Below are positions 1 to 9,511 of a stretch of 64,000 nucleotides of DNA, piece by piece. A program made the position numbers and the translations under genes. Source of the stretch: CAWAND01 sp963727915 (GTDB taxonomy: Bacteria > Chloroflexota > Anaerolineae > Anaerolineales > E44-bin32); the NCBI GenBank assembly GCA_963727915.1, contig CAVSID010000001.1:124001-188000 (forward strand), given 5' to 3'. The first letter of the stretch is position 1. Each line of letters begins with the position of its first letter. The notes beneath the pieces were generated by a model. That model did not search any database. It was not told the origin of the DNA and saw only the letters and a list, made by a program, of their open reading frames with translations.

Positions 1-816
1 AGCCGCCAGCCGATGGCGGATCTCGGGCCGCGAAAGAAGGGCTTCCAGGACGCCTCCCCCAACCGCCAGGGACTTGTCGGAGATTTGCAGGCAGTAGCTG
101 ATTTCACCGCGGGGGTCCAGATCGCCGATCTTCATTCCCGCATGCACTTCCAGACCATCGTGGATTAGTCCCCGCAACACGCCATCAAAGGGAGCATCCA
201 CTTTGTGCTCATCGACGGAGGCGATCGTGTCGCCTTGATGCACTGGCTCACCAAGCGCCACCCTCGACATCAAGATGCCGTCGGCGGGAGCGCGCAGGAC
301 ACGGTCCACGTCATAGCCTAGGACCGGTTCAGGAATCCCAGTATCGGCTTCAGCTGAGCCTTCCCAGTAGACGCGACCCATGTGATGGCCGCGATTGGTT
401 TCCACAACGACATGACAATCCACGCCGGCGGTGAAGCCAGGTCCCAACCCGATGACCAATGAGGCGGCCGACTGTGGAAGCTCAGATGGCAGTTTCCGCA
501 TCCGGCCGTCAATCAGGGCGGCCCAATCACCGCTCGCCAACAGGTTTGCTTCCGGGTCGACCATCACCGGAACGGCACCAGCCTGCATTGCGGCCCGGAC
601 ACCGGCTTCGTCGGAAACGCCAACCCCGCGCAGGCCCTCGATGTCGACCGAGCCAGCATAGATGGCCTCCGCCAGCGCCACCAATCGTCGCACGGCCAGC
701 GGCCGTTCGGCTTCGACCACAGCCACGTCAAAGCCAGTGCGATGCAGCCGGTAGGCGACCCCGGTCGCCAGGTCGCCGCCTCCGCGAATCAGAATCCGGG
801 GGCCGTCACCGTTCAT
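1..816 (-). CDS. yqeB: YqeB-family molybdenum hydroxylase maturation protein (C-terminus beyond window)
   Basis: The first 272 codons are present; the C-terminus lies beyond the left edge. The protein opens with a nucleotide-binding-like glycine stretch, ILIRGGGDLATG (residues 7-18). It carries GPGFTAGVDCHVVVETNRG near residues 125-143, then a lipoyl/hammerhead-like stretch with ADGILMSRVALGEPV near 178-192. This is the arrangement of the EF2563/YqeB family of (selenium-dependent) molybdenum hydroxylase maturation proteins, whose chemistry is not firmly established. Its ATG shares an ATGA overlap with the stop of the hydroxylase large subunit, so the two are probably translated together. In E. 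coli yqeB lies in the same gene neighbourhood as xdhD, ssnA, hyuA and ygeW, homologues of which are all in this window. Confidence 0.85.
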   Translation of the reverse strand, partial: MNGDGPRILIRGGGDLATGVAYRLHRTGFDVAVVEAERPLAVRRLVALAEAIYAGSVDIEGLRGVGVSDEAGVRAAMQAGAVPVMVDPEANLLASGDWAALIDGRMRKLPSELPQSAASLVIGLGPGFTAGVDCHVVVETNRGHHMGRVYWEGSAEADTGIPEPVLGYDVDRVLRAPADGILMSRVALGEPVHQGDTIASVDEHKVDAPFDGVLRGLIHDGLEVHAGMKIGDLDPRGEISYCLQISDKSLAVGGGVLEALLSRPEIRHRLAA

Positions 817-3040
817 CGATCTCTCGAGGTCCGAATGCCCATAAGGACCCGCTCGGGAGTCAGGGGAAAGGTGTGGAACCAAACCCCAACCGCATTCTGA
901 ACGGCCGCCGTCAGGGCCGCCGCCATCGGGATGAACGGCATTTCGGCCATCCCGCGAGCCCCCCAAGGCCCACGCGGATCAGGGTGCTCGACGATCACAC
1001 TCTTGACCGAGTCGGGTATGTCGAGAATGCCCGGGATCAGATAGGTTGAAAAATGGGCTGTTTCAACGTAGCCATCTTTTTGAACGAAATCCTCCAAAAT
1101 CCCATAACCAGCCGCCTGGACCACTGCCCCCTCAATTTGACCTTCGACCTGTTGAGGATTGAGGGCCTTGCCCACGTCATCGGCGCAGACCACCTTCAGA
1201 ATGTGTGTTTGCCCCGTTTCTGTGTCAACTTCCACGGTGGCCGCTTCGGCCACGTATCCGTAGGCAAAGTTGGGCATTGACTCACCCGTCTTCGGATCCA
1301 GCATGGAAGTCTTGGGTGGATGGTAAACGAACTCGCCGATGGCGGGCCGCTCCTCGGACTCCCACTGGCGCAGTGCGGCTTCGACGGCACCCTGAACGGC
1401 GTTCCCCGCCATGAAGGTCATGCGCGAAGCGGACGCGGAGCCGGAGTCGCCAGAGGATGCGGTATCCGACATATCTAGATGGACTTTGTCGATTGAGATA
1501 CCGGCCGCTTCGGCCGCCATCTGGGCGATCAGCGTGTGCGAGCCCTGCCCCACATCGGCCCCCGCGTGTCGCACCCAGAGCTCTTCGATCTCACCACCTC
1601 CTCTCATTTCGACTCGCGCCTCACAGCTCTCTGGCGCGCCGAATGAGAAGCCGACGTTCTTGTAGCCGCAGGCAAATCCGATGCCGCGTTTGAGGTGTGG
1701 CTGGGACGGGGGCCCGAGGACTCTTGAACTTGGCGCCGCCCAACCCCGGTCGGTTTGACCCCAACCTGCTTCCTCAGCACATCGCTGAATGACGGTCGTC
1801 ATCGAAACACCCCCAGGCAGCTTGCTGCCCACCGGCAGGATCGACGATTCGGTCAGGGCGTTGCGCATGCGGATTTCAACCGGGTCCATGTTGAGAGCTT
1901 GCGCCAAACGTGCAATTTGGGTCTCAGCCGCAAAGATGCCCTGAGGGGCACCAAAGCCGCGAAACGCGCCACCGGGGATGTTGTTGGTGTAGACGCTACA
2001 GGCGTCGACCTTGACGTTGGGAATTTCGTACGGACCGCTGCACATCAACGTGGCATTACCCAAGACCTTGGTCGAGGTGTAGGCGTAGGCACCGCCGTCC
2101 TGGATGACCTCCATCTCAGCCGCCACGATCTTGCCGTCCTTGGTGGCTCCCCATTTGGCGCGAATGACGAAGGGGTGCCGCTTGTGGTGCCCGACGATCG
2201 ACTCTTCGCGCGACCAGATCATCTTCACCGGCCGTTCTATGCCGCGCTGGTGCAGTTGGTAGGCAGCCAGCGCCAGGGCAATTTGGATCGACAAGTCCTC
2301 CCGCCCGCCAAAGGCACCGCCGATGGCGGGATAGACGACCCGAACTTGCTCCTCAGGGAGGTCGAGCGCATGCGCGATTTGCTGGCGATCCTCATGCGTC
2401 CACTGCCCCCCGACCTCGACCGTGACGCGGCCCTCCTCATCGATGTAGGCCACACCGGCTTCGGGTTGCAGAAAGGCATGCTCCTGGGCTGGGGTTCTGT
2501 ATTCGCCCTCGACGATGACATCGGCCAGCTCGAAGGCCGCTGCGACATCGCCATGGCGGATGTGGTATTCGCAGAAAGTGTTGTGTTCTCGATCGGGATG
2601 GAGCTGGAACGCGCCATCCTGCCTCGCCAAGAGTGGGTCGGTGAGCACGGGAAGGTCTTCGTACTCGACTTCGATCTTCTCCACCGCCGCCTCGGCCTGG
2701 GCCTCCGACTCAGCCACCACCAGGGCGACCTGGTCGCCGACGAACCGCACATGGTCAGCGTCTCGTTTGGCCGAACCTAGGCCGCAAAAAACAGGTTGGT
2801 CGGGCATGATCAGACCGTACTCGTTGACCGGGACGTCTTTGGCCGTGAAGACCGCCACCACGCCGGGCATGGCTTCTGCTTGCGAGGTGTCCAGTCGGGT
2901 GATTCGGGCATGGGGCCGGCCGGCGAAGAAGTCTTCGCCATGACCTGGTTAGGGCGATTGATGTCGCCGGGGTAGAGAGTCTTCCCGATCACCTTGTCCC
3001 TGGCATCCAAACGCTGGACGGATTGACCGATCACGGACAT
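813..3040 (-). CDS. Xanthine dehydrogenase-type molybdenum hydroxylase, molybdopterin-binding large subunit (one frame break)
   Basis: This is the large catalytic subunit (about 742 residues) of a molybdenum hydroxylase of the xanthine dehydrogenase/XdhD family, which hydroxylates purines or other N-heterocycles at a Mo-pterin centre. The aldehyde-oxidase a/b hammerhead domain comes first, followed by the Mo-pterin domain with GGAFGGRED (about residue 240), AFRGFGAPQG, DVGQGSHT and GSASASRMTF. The C-terminal GARGMAE supplies the expected active-site Glu. GAGGT lies 7 nt before the ATG at 3040. The frame breaks near 2928-2935: the N-terminus MSVIGQSVQRLDARDK is in one frame and the rest, from FFAGRPHARI, in another, consistent with one lost base. 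The FAD/2Fe-2S partner is at 5261-6709, separated by two unrelated-looking genes. The exact substrate cannot be told from sequence. Confidence 0.88.
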
Positions 3041-3055
3041 GCGTCTGACCTCATT

Positions 3056-4804
3056 TCATGGTTGGGGTGCTGCGACTGCCTCGCTCGTTTGCTTCCGCCG
3101 GGACCCAAGGCGTCTTGCTTCGGATCGGAAAATGCTCCTCAGGACAGCCAGACTGGTGGCATAAGTTGGATCCATTCCGTAATAGGAAAGCGTCCCGGCA
3201 CCGAGATTGCGCCCTTTGCTCAACGGGGTATCCGACGCGTAGTGCATGATTCCCAATTCAAAGGGAAGCTCGTGGAGGTTCACAATTTCATTGTCGGGGT
3301 AGCGCTTGGGCCGGGCGAGTTCATAGATGGCCGACAGATACGGACCGGCTTCCATCTCTATGTCCGTGTAGCCCTCCCGATAGAAGACATCCATGTATCT
3401 CGGAGTCTGAAGGAAGGTCCCCCGAACACTGACTGCCTTCTGGTTGTCCAGCACGGTCCCGTACATCAGTTCCTGGTCGACATCGGATGCCTCGAAGCAG
3501 TTCTCAAACAGATAGGTGTTCTGAGACTGCTCGTCGTAGATCACTTGAGGAATCATCACATCCCCCACCACGGCATTCAAGGTGGCTGCCTTGCCCAAGA
3601 TATAGACCCCTCGCAGCTCGCCCACCCGCGTAGCGAGGTAGGCCAAAACCAGATAAGCCGCCATGCCCAGCGGGTAGTCAATGTTCACGATCATGGCGTC
3701 GCTTCGTTTCAGCAGTTCCAAGTCTTCATCGGTCAGGCGGGGATCCACCCAGGTGGGCTCGATGGCGGACAGATCGAACACCTGGGCTTCAAGGTCGAAG
3801 CTGTGCTCACTCGGAACTCGGTGGATGCCCGATTTCCTCTCGTCATCCACAAGCTGGGCCATCAATTTGAAGGGGTCGTCAGAGTCCAGGTAGCGCTTGA
3901 GGGCGTAGTAGAGAAAGTTCTCGCGACTAGAGCGCACCTGCTCCGCCTCGATACCCTGCCACTCCGCGGCCAGATCCGGATGCCCTGTGTCATCCACGAA
4001 CCGGATCAGTTCGTCTTCGTGGCGTAGGGCGAAACCGGAGAGCAGGTTCGCCAGGCTGTGGGTGTTGCTCGAGACAAAGTACACCGGCCGGTTGAGCAAC
4101 GTCGGCTCCAACTCCTCAACCCGTTCCCACCACAGCTGAGTTGCTCGCCGGTACTCATTCAGAGAGCTCGAGAGGAGACGCACCTTCAGCCGCTTGCCCC
4201 CGGCGGCTATCGATCGCATCAATGGCCAGAATGCGTCCCCCCACACCCTTCGCAGCCGGCCAAGCTCGTCAAGGTCAACGCCCAGGCCTTGGGCGAAGTC
4301 TGCCAAATCATCATCACCATCCCCGGCCCGATCCAGGTAGGCTCGCACCTGCCGACCCGCCAGCAGACGGTGGAGCTTATTCCATTCGATCTGGAAGGCG
4401 GTCAGCAAGGGGATGATGTCATCGATGTCGGAGCGGCTGGCGATGTAGAAGGCGAGCGTGTTCTCGCCGTTGAAATAGCTCAACCGGCGACGTGCCCGGG
4501 CCGCGGCCGGCGTCCACGACTTAACGTCCCCGATCCCGTTCAAGCGAAACACATCTTGGCTCTGACCGAGTATCACACGATCAACTCTGGCCATGCACTG
4601 TGGGAGACGAAGCGAGCTGTAGATGAAAGCCGAGAAGTCGGGCAATGCGGCACGCGCATCCGGATGCAGCGCAGAGCCCATGCTGGCGTGAACCTCTTCC
4701 AGGGTGCGGATCTCCACGTCGGCTGTAGAGCGCAACAGAGAGTAGTAGGTCCGGATATAGAGCTCGATTTCTTCAGAGCCGGTGCGGGGAACCGTTCGAT
4801 CCAT
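3056..4804 (-). CDS. Unknown 582-aa protein with nucleoside-phosphorylase-like C-terminal half
   Basis: This intact protein of 582 residues has no signal peptide or membrane segment. I cannot place it in a named family with confidence; it may be one of the catalogued DUF families of Chloroflexota. The N-terminal half is helical and rich in charged residues. The C-terminal half resembles the PNP/UDP-phosphorylase superfamily: a hydrophobic strand, then LRGVYILGKAATLNAVVGDV (about residues 405-424) followed by MIPQVIYDE, and later a GYTDIEMEAGPYLSAIYEL stretch. These resemble the 'GGL..(x)GD.V.P' and 'xxMExxA' signatures of those enzymes. It sits between the large subunit and the small-subunit fusion of the molybdenum hydroxylase, 15 nt before the large subunit. 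I infer a role in cleaving or sensing nucleosides or nucleotides. No clear Shine-Dalgarno precedes the ATG, so it may depend on translation of the upstream gene. Confidence 0.7.
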   Translation of the reverse strand: MDRTVPRTGSEEIELYIRTYYSLLRSTADVEIRTLEEVHASMGSALHPDARAALPDFSAFIYSSLRLPQCMARVDRVILGQSQDVFRLNGIGDVKSWTPAAARARRRLSYFNGENTLAFYIASRSDIDDIIPLLTAFQIEWNKLHRLLAGRQVRAYLDRAGDGDDDLADFAQGLGVDLDELGRLRRVWGDAFWPLMRSIAAGGKRLKVRLLSSSLNEYRRATQLWWERVEELEPTLLNRPVYFVSSNTHSLANLLSGFALRHEDELIRFVDDTGHPDLAAEWQGIEAEQVRSSRENFLYYALKRYLDSDDPFKLMAQLVDDERKSGIHRVPSEHSFDLEAQVFDLSAIEPTWVDPRLTDEDLELLKRSDAMIVNIDYPLGMAAYLVLAYLATRVGELRGVYILGKAATLNAVVGDVMIPQVIYDEQSQNTYLFENCFEASDVDQELMYGTVLDNQKAVSVRGTFLQTPRYMDVFYREGYTDIEMEAGPYLSAIYELARPKRYPDNEIVNLHELPFELGIMHYASDTPLSKGRNLGAGTLSYYGMDPTYATSLAVLRSIFRSEARRLGSRRKQTSEAVAAPQP

Positions 4805-4810
4805 GGCCGC

Positions 4811-5204
4811 TTAGCGCCCTCTGCTCCGGTAGACGCCCTTCTTGGCCTTCCGCCGCTTGGGGGTCGGGGCATCGGTCTCACTCGGCTTGATCGGGAACAT
4901 GACGGCGTACACAAAGCTGACCAAACCAAAGCCCAACAGGAGGAACAAGAAACCTACCACAAGCTTGGGCATCAAACCGTACGGCAACCAGGACGGCATG
5001 AACGAAGGCTGGACGGCCTCGGGTGGGATGTAGATCCAGCCATAACGAGCGTTGCTGACCAAGAACCAGCTCGAGAAGGCGTAGCCCGCCACGGAGAAGA
5101 CCACCATCAAAAGGCAGCCCACCCCTCGCCAGATGGGATTCATCCGTTGACGTTCTTCGCGCTCTTTGTCAAGCTGTCGGTAGCGATAGGATTTCGCGTC
5201 CCAT
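4811..5204 (-). CDS. Small two-helix membrane protein of unknown function
   Basis: From the in-frame ATG at 5143 the protein has 110 residues, with two membrane helices (CLLMVVFSVAGYAFSSWFLV and VVGFLFLLLGFGLVSFVYAV) and a basic tail (KRRKAKKGVYRSRGR). Reading upstream gives a charged, coding-like stretch (YRYRQLDKEREERQR). An ATG at 5204 with a good GGGGAAG ribosome site lies one base out of frame, so the real start is probably 5204 with a single extra base in the A-run near 5193. It lies 6 nt upstream of the phosphorylase-like gene and is probably co-transcribed. I recognise no family. A membrane anchor or accessory role for its neighbour is only a guess. Confidence 0.6.
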
Positions 5205-5260
5205 GAGCTTCCCCTTCGGGCTACCTTCCTGCCCTGGACTTGGATGTGAATTCGTTCAGA

Positions 5261-6709
5261 TCAATCCGCAGTTGAGCGCAGCGATGGGTCACTTTCCCTC
5301 GCCGCCTGCTCGACAGCCTCAATAATCTTGTAGTAGCCGGTGCAGCGGCAGAGATTCCCGGTGATCGATTGCTGGATGTCCCAAAGTGTCGGCTGCTGGC
5401 GCTCTTCCAAGAGCTTGGCGCCCGACATCAAGAATCCCGGTGTGCAGTATCCACACTGCACCGCACCTCGATCCAAAAACGCTTGCTGGATCGGGTGAAG
5501 CTCTTCGCCGTCCGCCAGACCTTCGATCGTGACGATCTCTGCGTTATGGGCACGTGGCGCGGGCACCATACAGGCCATCACCGCCAAACCGTCCAGGTAG
5601 ACGGTGCACGCGCCACATTCTCCCTCGGCGCAGCCCTCCTTGGTGCCGATCAGATCACCCTCTTCGCGCAGCAACCGCAGAAGTGTCTTTCCCTGGCCGG
5701 TGTCAAACGTGCGTTCCTGGCCGTTGATCGTCGTTCGAATCAGCTTGTGGGCATCGTGCGCCTCGGCCTCCTCGAGCATGCGCGTCCAGTGGTATTCGAT
5801 TGGTCCCCACAAGGTGATGGGGCGATCAGGATATCCGTGCCGCTCATTTCCGGCGGCCAGGCTGCGGAGCGCTCGCCGGACCGTGGTTCGGACCATGTCT
5901 GAGCGGTAGGCGCTGCTCCCTCGCACATCGTCAATTGGGTGGGCGGCCGCCACGGCGGCGTCAGCCGTGTCTTCAATGTTTTCCGGTGTCAGCGGCGCGC
6001 CTTGCAGCACTCGCTCAGCTGCCTCGGCGTGCACGACTGTAGGGGCCACAGAACCCAGCGTGATGCTCGCCCGGCGAACGCTCTCGCCATCCATCTCGAG
6101 GAGCACGGCCGCGTTGACGATCGAAATTGCCTGCGCCCGGCGCAACCCCAGTTTGATGAATGTACTTCTGGATCCGGACGCCGGTAGGGGAAATGAGATG
6201 TCCACCAGCATTTCATCGGGCCGCATGACGGTCTTCCGCACGCCCTCATAGAATTCGCCCAGGGGGACAAGCCGTTCCCCCGACGTCGAGCGCAATTGGA
6301 CTTGGGCGCCCAAGGCCATTAGGGGCGCAATGGAGTTGTTGGCCGGTGAGGCCGTGATCAGATTGCCCGCCACAGTGCCCCGGTTGCGGATTTGGGGCGC
6401 ACCCACTTCCCAACAAGCCCGCGCCAGCGCGTACGCCTGATCGATGATCAAGGAAGACGCGGCACAGTGATTGTGGGTTACCAGAGGTCCCATGTGCACC
6501 AGACCATCTTCGCCTGGCTGGATGATATCCAATCCCGGGATCCGGGTGATGTCGATTAGGGTCGTCACACCCGGGCGTTGACCCCGTTCGAGCTCCAGAA
6601 TCAAATCGGTGGCACCGGCCACGATCCGGGCGTTGCCCTGATTGGCATGAAGCGCCCGGATCGCCTGATCCAGGCTGGTTGGCGTGAGGTAGCGGTCCCA
6701 CAAGTTCAT
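5261..6709 (-). CDS. Molybdenum hydroxylase FAD-binding / 2Fe-2S fusion subunit
   Basis: This 482-residue protein fuses the two redox subunits that are usually separate in CO dehydrogenase/xanthine dehydrogenase-type enzymes. Residues 1 to about 290 form the FAD domain (VAGATDLILELERGQRPG, then GTVAGNLITASPANNSIAP). Residues from about 318 form the CoxS-like iron-sulfur domain: the plant-type cluster CAEGECGACTVYLDG, then the helical-bundle cluster motifs CGYCTPGFLMSG and CRCTGYY. All eight expected cysteines are visible. It passes electrons from the Mo-pterin subunit (813-3040) to FAD and an external acceptor. The start codon overlaps the stop of xdhC in an ATGA. In E. coli, YgfM is the corresponding separate FAD protein beside XdhD. 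Confidence 0.9.
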   Translation of the reverse strand: MNLWDRYLTPTSLDQAIRALHANQGNARIVAGATDLILELERGQRPGVTTLIDITRIPGLDIIQPGEDGLVHMGPLVTHNHCAASSLIIDQAYALARACWEVGAPQIRNRGTVAGNLITASPANNSIAPLMALGAQVQLRSTSGERLVPLGEFYEGVRKTVMRPDEMLVDISFPLPASGSRSTFIKLGLRRAQAISIVNAAVLLEMDGESVRRASITLGSVAPTVVHAEAAERVLQGAPLTPENIEDTADAAVAAAHPIDDVRGSSAYRSDMVRTTVRRALRSLAAGNERHGYPDRPITLWGPIEYHWTRMLEEAEAHDAHKLIRTTINGQERTFDTGQGKTLLRLLREEGDLIGTKEGCAEGECGACTVYLDGLAVMACMVPAPRAHNAEIVTIEGLADGEELHPIQQAFLDRGAVQCGYCTPGFLMSGAKLLEERQQPTLWDIQQSITGNLCRCTGYYKIIEAVEQAARESDPSLRSTAD

Positions 6710-7533
6710 TCCGGCTTGGCTCCCTTGGCGCGGCGCTGCACGGGCGTGTGCGCCATCGACTCCCCTGATCCCCCTCGGCGCAGCATGATCACCTGCCCTA
6801 GTACGCTGACGGCGATTTCTTCGGGCGTTTCAGCGTTCAATTCTAATCCCATCGGTGAGGTGATTCGGGAAATCTGATCCTCTGGGACCCCCGCCCCCTT
6901 GAGTTGTTCCACAGTCGTCTGCCATCGCCGTCTCGACCCGATCACACCGATGTAGGCAGCCTGGGTTGCCAGCAGCTTCGGGAGACCCTCAACATCCAGA
7001 TCCACGCCGCGCGTCGTCAGCAGGATATAGGTCTGTGAATGAACTTCCACCTGGTCGGTGATGTCCTTCATGGCACACGTCACGACGCGATCCACGTCGG
7101 GCACATCATCGGATTCAGCGAAACCTGGCCGGTCATCGACAACCGTCACGTCGAATCCCAACCACTTGCCGAGATGTGCGGTGGCGTTGCCCACGTGGCC
7201 TGCGCCGATCACCAGCAGGCTTGGCTTAGGTTTGACCGGTTCGATCACCACTTGTATTTCTCCTCCGCAAACCCCCACGTCGCCCTTCAAAGGATCTTGA
7301 AAGACGTAATCCCGAACGCGCAGCTGGCCGTCAGTAAGCGCGGCCAGCGCCTCGGTGATCACTCGATGTTCCATATCCCCGCCGCCGATGGTGCCCTCGG
7401 TCGATCCATCGGGCAGGACGAGCATCTTGCTGCCCTCGTGCCGGGGCACGGAACCTCGGGCTGCCACGATAGTCACCAGTGCGGCCTCTTTGCCCTCGGC
7501 CTCCAGGGCAGCCAGACGCAAGTAGATGCTCAT
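6706..7533 (-). CDS. xdhC: XdhC/CoxI-family molybdenum cofactor insertion protein
   Basis: The protein has 275 residues, typical of the family. XdhC proteins bind molybdenum cofactor, promote its sulfuration and deliver it to xanthine dehydrogenase-type enzymes. The N-terminal XdhC_CoxI domain has ARGSVPRHEGSKMLV and TIGGGDMEHRVI. The C-terminal Rossmann domain has LLVIGAGHVGNATAHLGKWL (about 105-124), and YIGVIGSRRR follows. The tail is basic. The gene begins immediately after the stop codon of the pyrophosphatase gene and ends in an ATGA overlap with the FAD/2Fe-2S subunit, so it belongs to this operon. Confidence 0.9.
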   Translation of the reverse strand: MSIYLRLAALEAEGKEAALVTIVAARGSVPRHEGSKMLVLPDGSTEGTIGGGDMEHRVITEALAALTDGQLRVRDYVFQDPLKGDVGVCGGEIQVVIEPVKPKPSLLVIGAGHVGNATAHLGKWLGFDVTVVDDRPGFAESDDVPDVDRVVTCAMKDITDQVEVHSQTYILLTTRGVDLDVEGLPKLLATQAAYIGVIGSRRRWQTTVEQLKGAGVPEDQISRITSPMGLELNAETPEEIAVSVLGQVIMLRRGGSGESMAHTPVQRRAKGAKPE

Positions 7534-8877
7534 CTAGCCCTCGAGCAAAGCCAGGACCGTTGGCAGAAGCTGCTTCTTGCGTGAGACGACGCCTCTGGCG
7601 TCCAGCGTGCCATCGGGAAGGTGAGGAAAGGGCAGCTCGTCCAGGGCCGGCGGCGCCGACTGCAGCACCAACCGGCTGGAGCCGCCAACCACGTCGGTGA
7701 TCATCAGCAAGCTGAAATCGAGACCTTGTTCTTTCTTCAGGGCTTCCAGGGCTTTCCGTAGGCCCTCAAGGTGGTCGGCAAGTTCCAGGTAATCGGTGAC
7801 TTCAACCTGGGAAATGGCGAACTTATGCCCGCCTTCTTCATAGACCTTCAGATCGCCGGTGACGACCGAATCTGGATCGTGCGACACCAGGCCGGCGCCG
7901 GCTTGCAGGAGCTGGCCTCCGAATGTCTCGATTGTCTCTCCCGCCAGCGGCCCGCCCCCGACGAAGGCCCAACGCGCCAACACCTCGGCGGTTCGGCGAT
8001 CCCGGTCGGTGGTTGTGGGCGAAGCCAGGATCAGTGTGTCGGAGAGCAACCCGGCCAACAGCAGGCCGGCTTGCGGCGGCGGTGCGCTCAGCCCGGTTTC
8101 TTGAATGCGCTCAGCGACCAACGTACTGGTGCTGCCCACCGGTTCAATCCAGAATCGGATCGGCGCCCGGGTGGCCGGGTTGTCCAGACGGTGATGGTCA
8201 ACCACTTCAATCAGCTCGGCCTCGTTCAGAGAGCGCACAGACTGCTTGGCCTCATTGTGATCCACCAAGATGATTCGCATGCGGGGCGGGTTTAGCAGAT
8301 CTCGCTGACGGCAGATCCCCTGATAGGCGCCCCTCTCATCGATCACCCAGAACTCGTTGCGTTCCTCACGCAAGATCCGGGGAAGTAGGTCTCTGATCCG
8401 CCAGGTGGCCTGGAACTTGGGGACGCCTTTGTCCGCTGCTGCTTCGCTCGGTTGGTTGAAGATCTCGGCCAGCTTCTGCTGAGGCTGGTCCGGCCTGTCG
8501 CCCACCAATTGGCTAAGATGGCGAAATAGGCTGAAGGCGGTGATCAAGCCGTAGGGCATGCCGTCGGAGTCGACAACGGGAGCAGCGAAGCCGGTCCGCC
8601 CGGCGATGGACCACGCCTCCCGGAGAGGCTGGCTGGGGAGGACGCTGTCCAGCCGCCGCGCGACGTCAGCGAACCGGGGCGAGGCGTCGGCCAGCAGTTC
8701 AGGCGGTTCGAGACCGAGGCGATCCAAGACCCACGCCGTCTGTCGATTGATGTTGCCCGCCCGTGCCGCAAGGACCTGATCCCCGTTCGTGGCGCTGAGA
8801 AGCCAGGCATACCCGACAGCAGATGCGATCGCATCTGTGTCAGGGTTAACATGGCCCACGACGTAGGTCTTGTTCAT
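7534..8877 (-). CDS. ppaC: Manganese-dependent inorganic pyrophosphatase with CBS domains
   Basis: This 447-residue DHH/DHHA2-family phosphatase is predicted to hydrolyse pyrophosphate to two phosphates in the cytosol. The opening VVGHVNPDTDAIASAVGYAW carries metal ligands His and Asp. A CBS pair is inserted at about residues 65-190. The catalytic domain resumes with IILVDHNE and VVDHHRLDN, and a DHHA2 domain closes the protein. Plain family II enzymes are about 310 residues, and the extra length is the CBS insert. CBS modules in such enzymes bind adenine nucleotides and tune activity. It lies between the F420 genes, whose CofC step releases pyrophosphate, and the purine genes, so adenylate-dependent control would fit either (inference). 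Confidence 0.9.
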   Translation of the reverse strand: MNKTYVVGHVNPDTDAIASAVGYAWLLSATNGDQVLAARAGNINRQTAWVLDRLGLEPPELLADASPRFADVARRLDSVLPSQPLREAWSIAGRTGFAAPVVDSDGMPYGLITAFSLFRHLSQLVGDRPDQPQQKLAEIFNQPSEAAADKGVPKFQATWRIRDLLPRILREERNEFWVIDERGAYQGICRQRDLLNPPRMRIILVDHNEAKQSVRSLNEAELIEVVDHHRLDNPATRAPIRFWIEPVGSTSTLVAERIQETGLSAPPPQAGLLLAGLLSDTLILASPTTTDRDRRTAEVLARWAFVGGGPLAGETIETFGGQLLQAGAGLVSHDPDSVVTGDLKVYEEGGHKFAISQVEVTDYLELADHLEGLRKALEALKKEQGLDFSLLMITDVVGGSSRLVLQSAPPALDELPFPHLPDGTLDARGVVSRKKQLLPTVLALLEG

Positions 8878-8934
8878 CTCTCAATCCGCCTCGAATAACC
8901 GCCCCGCCCTTGGTCCTTAGTATGCCCGGGTCGC

Positions 8935-9462
8935 TCAGGCGTCCGACTCCCGGTTTGGGTTATCAGGATACAACCTCCACCCCAAGGAGTTGAGCATGGT
9001 CTCGTCTGTCGAACCTGCTGGCATGGGTGCCAGTGTGGCATCCGCTTCGGCAGCCACGGTCCCATCCGGAAGCCGGATCTCAGCGGTGGCGGTGGCCACC
9101 CGTCCCGCCGGTCGAGTGAGCCTAGCTTGGAGGTGAAGTCCTTGGCCGGTTGGGACGGGCTTACGATAGCGAATTTCCAGCTTGGCGGTCATCATGAACC
9201 GATTGTGCTGCCCGATCATCGCAGCCCGGCTGACCATCTCATCCAACATGGAGGCGACAACGCCTCCGTGGACCACGCCGGGATAGCCCTCAAAATGCTC
9301 AGGAACCGTGTAGTGGGACTCAAGAAGATCCGGGCCGAGCTCGTAGAACGTCAACCCCAGGCCGTAAGGATTCTCGAGGCCGCAGGCGAAGCAGTTGCGT
9401 GAATTGGGCTGTTTGACGGTCCCGGCTTGGGCGGCGTGCGGATCGGATTGTATAGCCATCAT
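8935..9462 (-). CDS. PaaI/hotdog-fold acyl-CoA thioesterase
   Basis: This hotdog-fold protein of about 175 residues carries the PaaI-type HGGVVASMLDEMVSRAA helix (about 63-79), where the Asp/Glu is catalytic, and an N-terminal NCFACGLENPYGLGL stretch. The predicted activity is hydrolysis of acyl- or aryl-CoA thioesters; the substrate is unknown. Two consecutive ATG codons (9462 and 9459) follow a GAGG ribosome site. The gene lies 57 nt upstream of the pyrophosphatase and about 50 nt after the LLM oxidoreductase, in the same direction. Nothing in the sequence ties it specifically to either neighbour. Confidence 0.8.
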   Translation of the reverse strand: MMAIQSDPHAAQAGTVKQPNSRNCFACGLENPYGLGLTFYELGPDLLESHYTVPEHFEGYPGVVHGGVVASMLDEMVSRAAMIGQHNRFMMTAKLEIRYRKPVPTGQGLHLQARLTRPAGRVATATAEIRLPDGTVAAEADATLAPMPAGSTDETMLNSLGWRLYPDNPNRESDA

Positions 9463-9511
9463 TCACCCTCATATGGTCGTGGAGGGCGGCGATGGATGCT
9501 TGCCACCCCGG

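Noticed and set aside
1755..2780. Long opposite-strand frames such as 1755-2780, 9776-11227, 14267-15352 and 21285-22541.
   Set aside because: They are mirror readings of strongly conserved genes, His/Arg/Gly-rich, without ribosome sites or recognisable domains.
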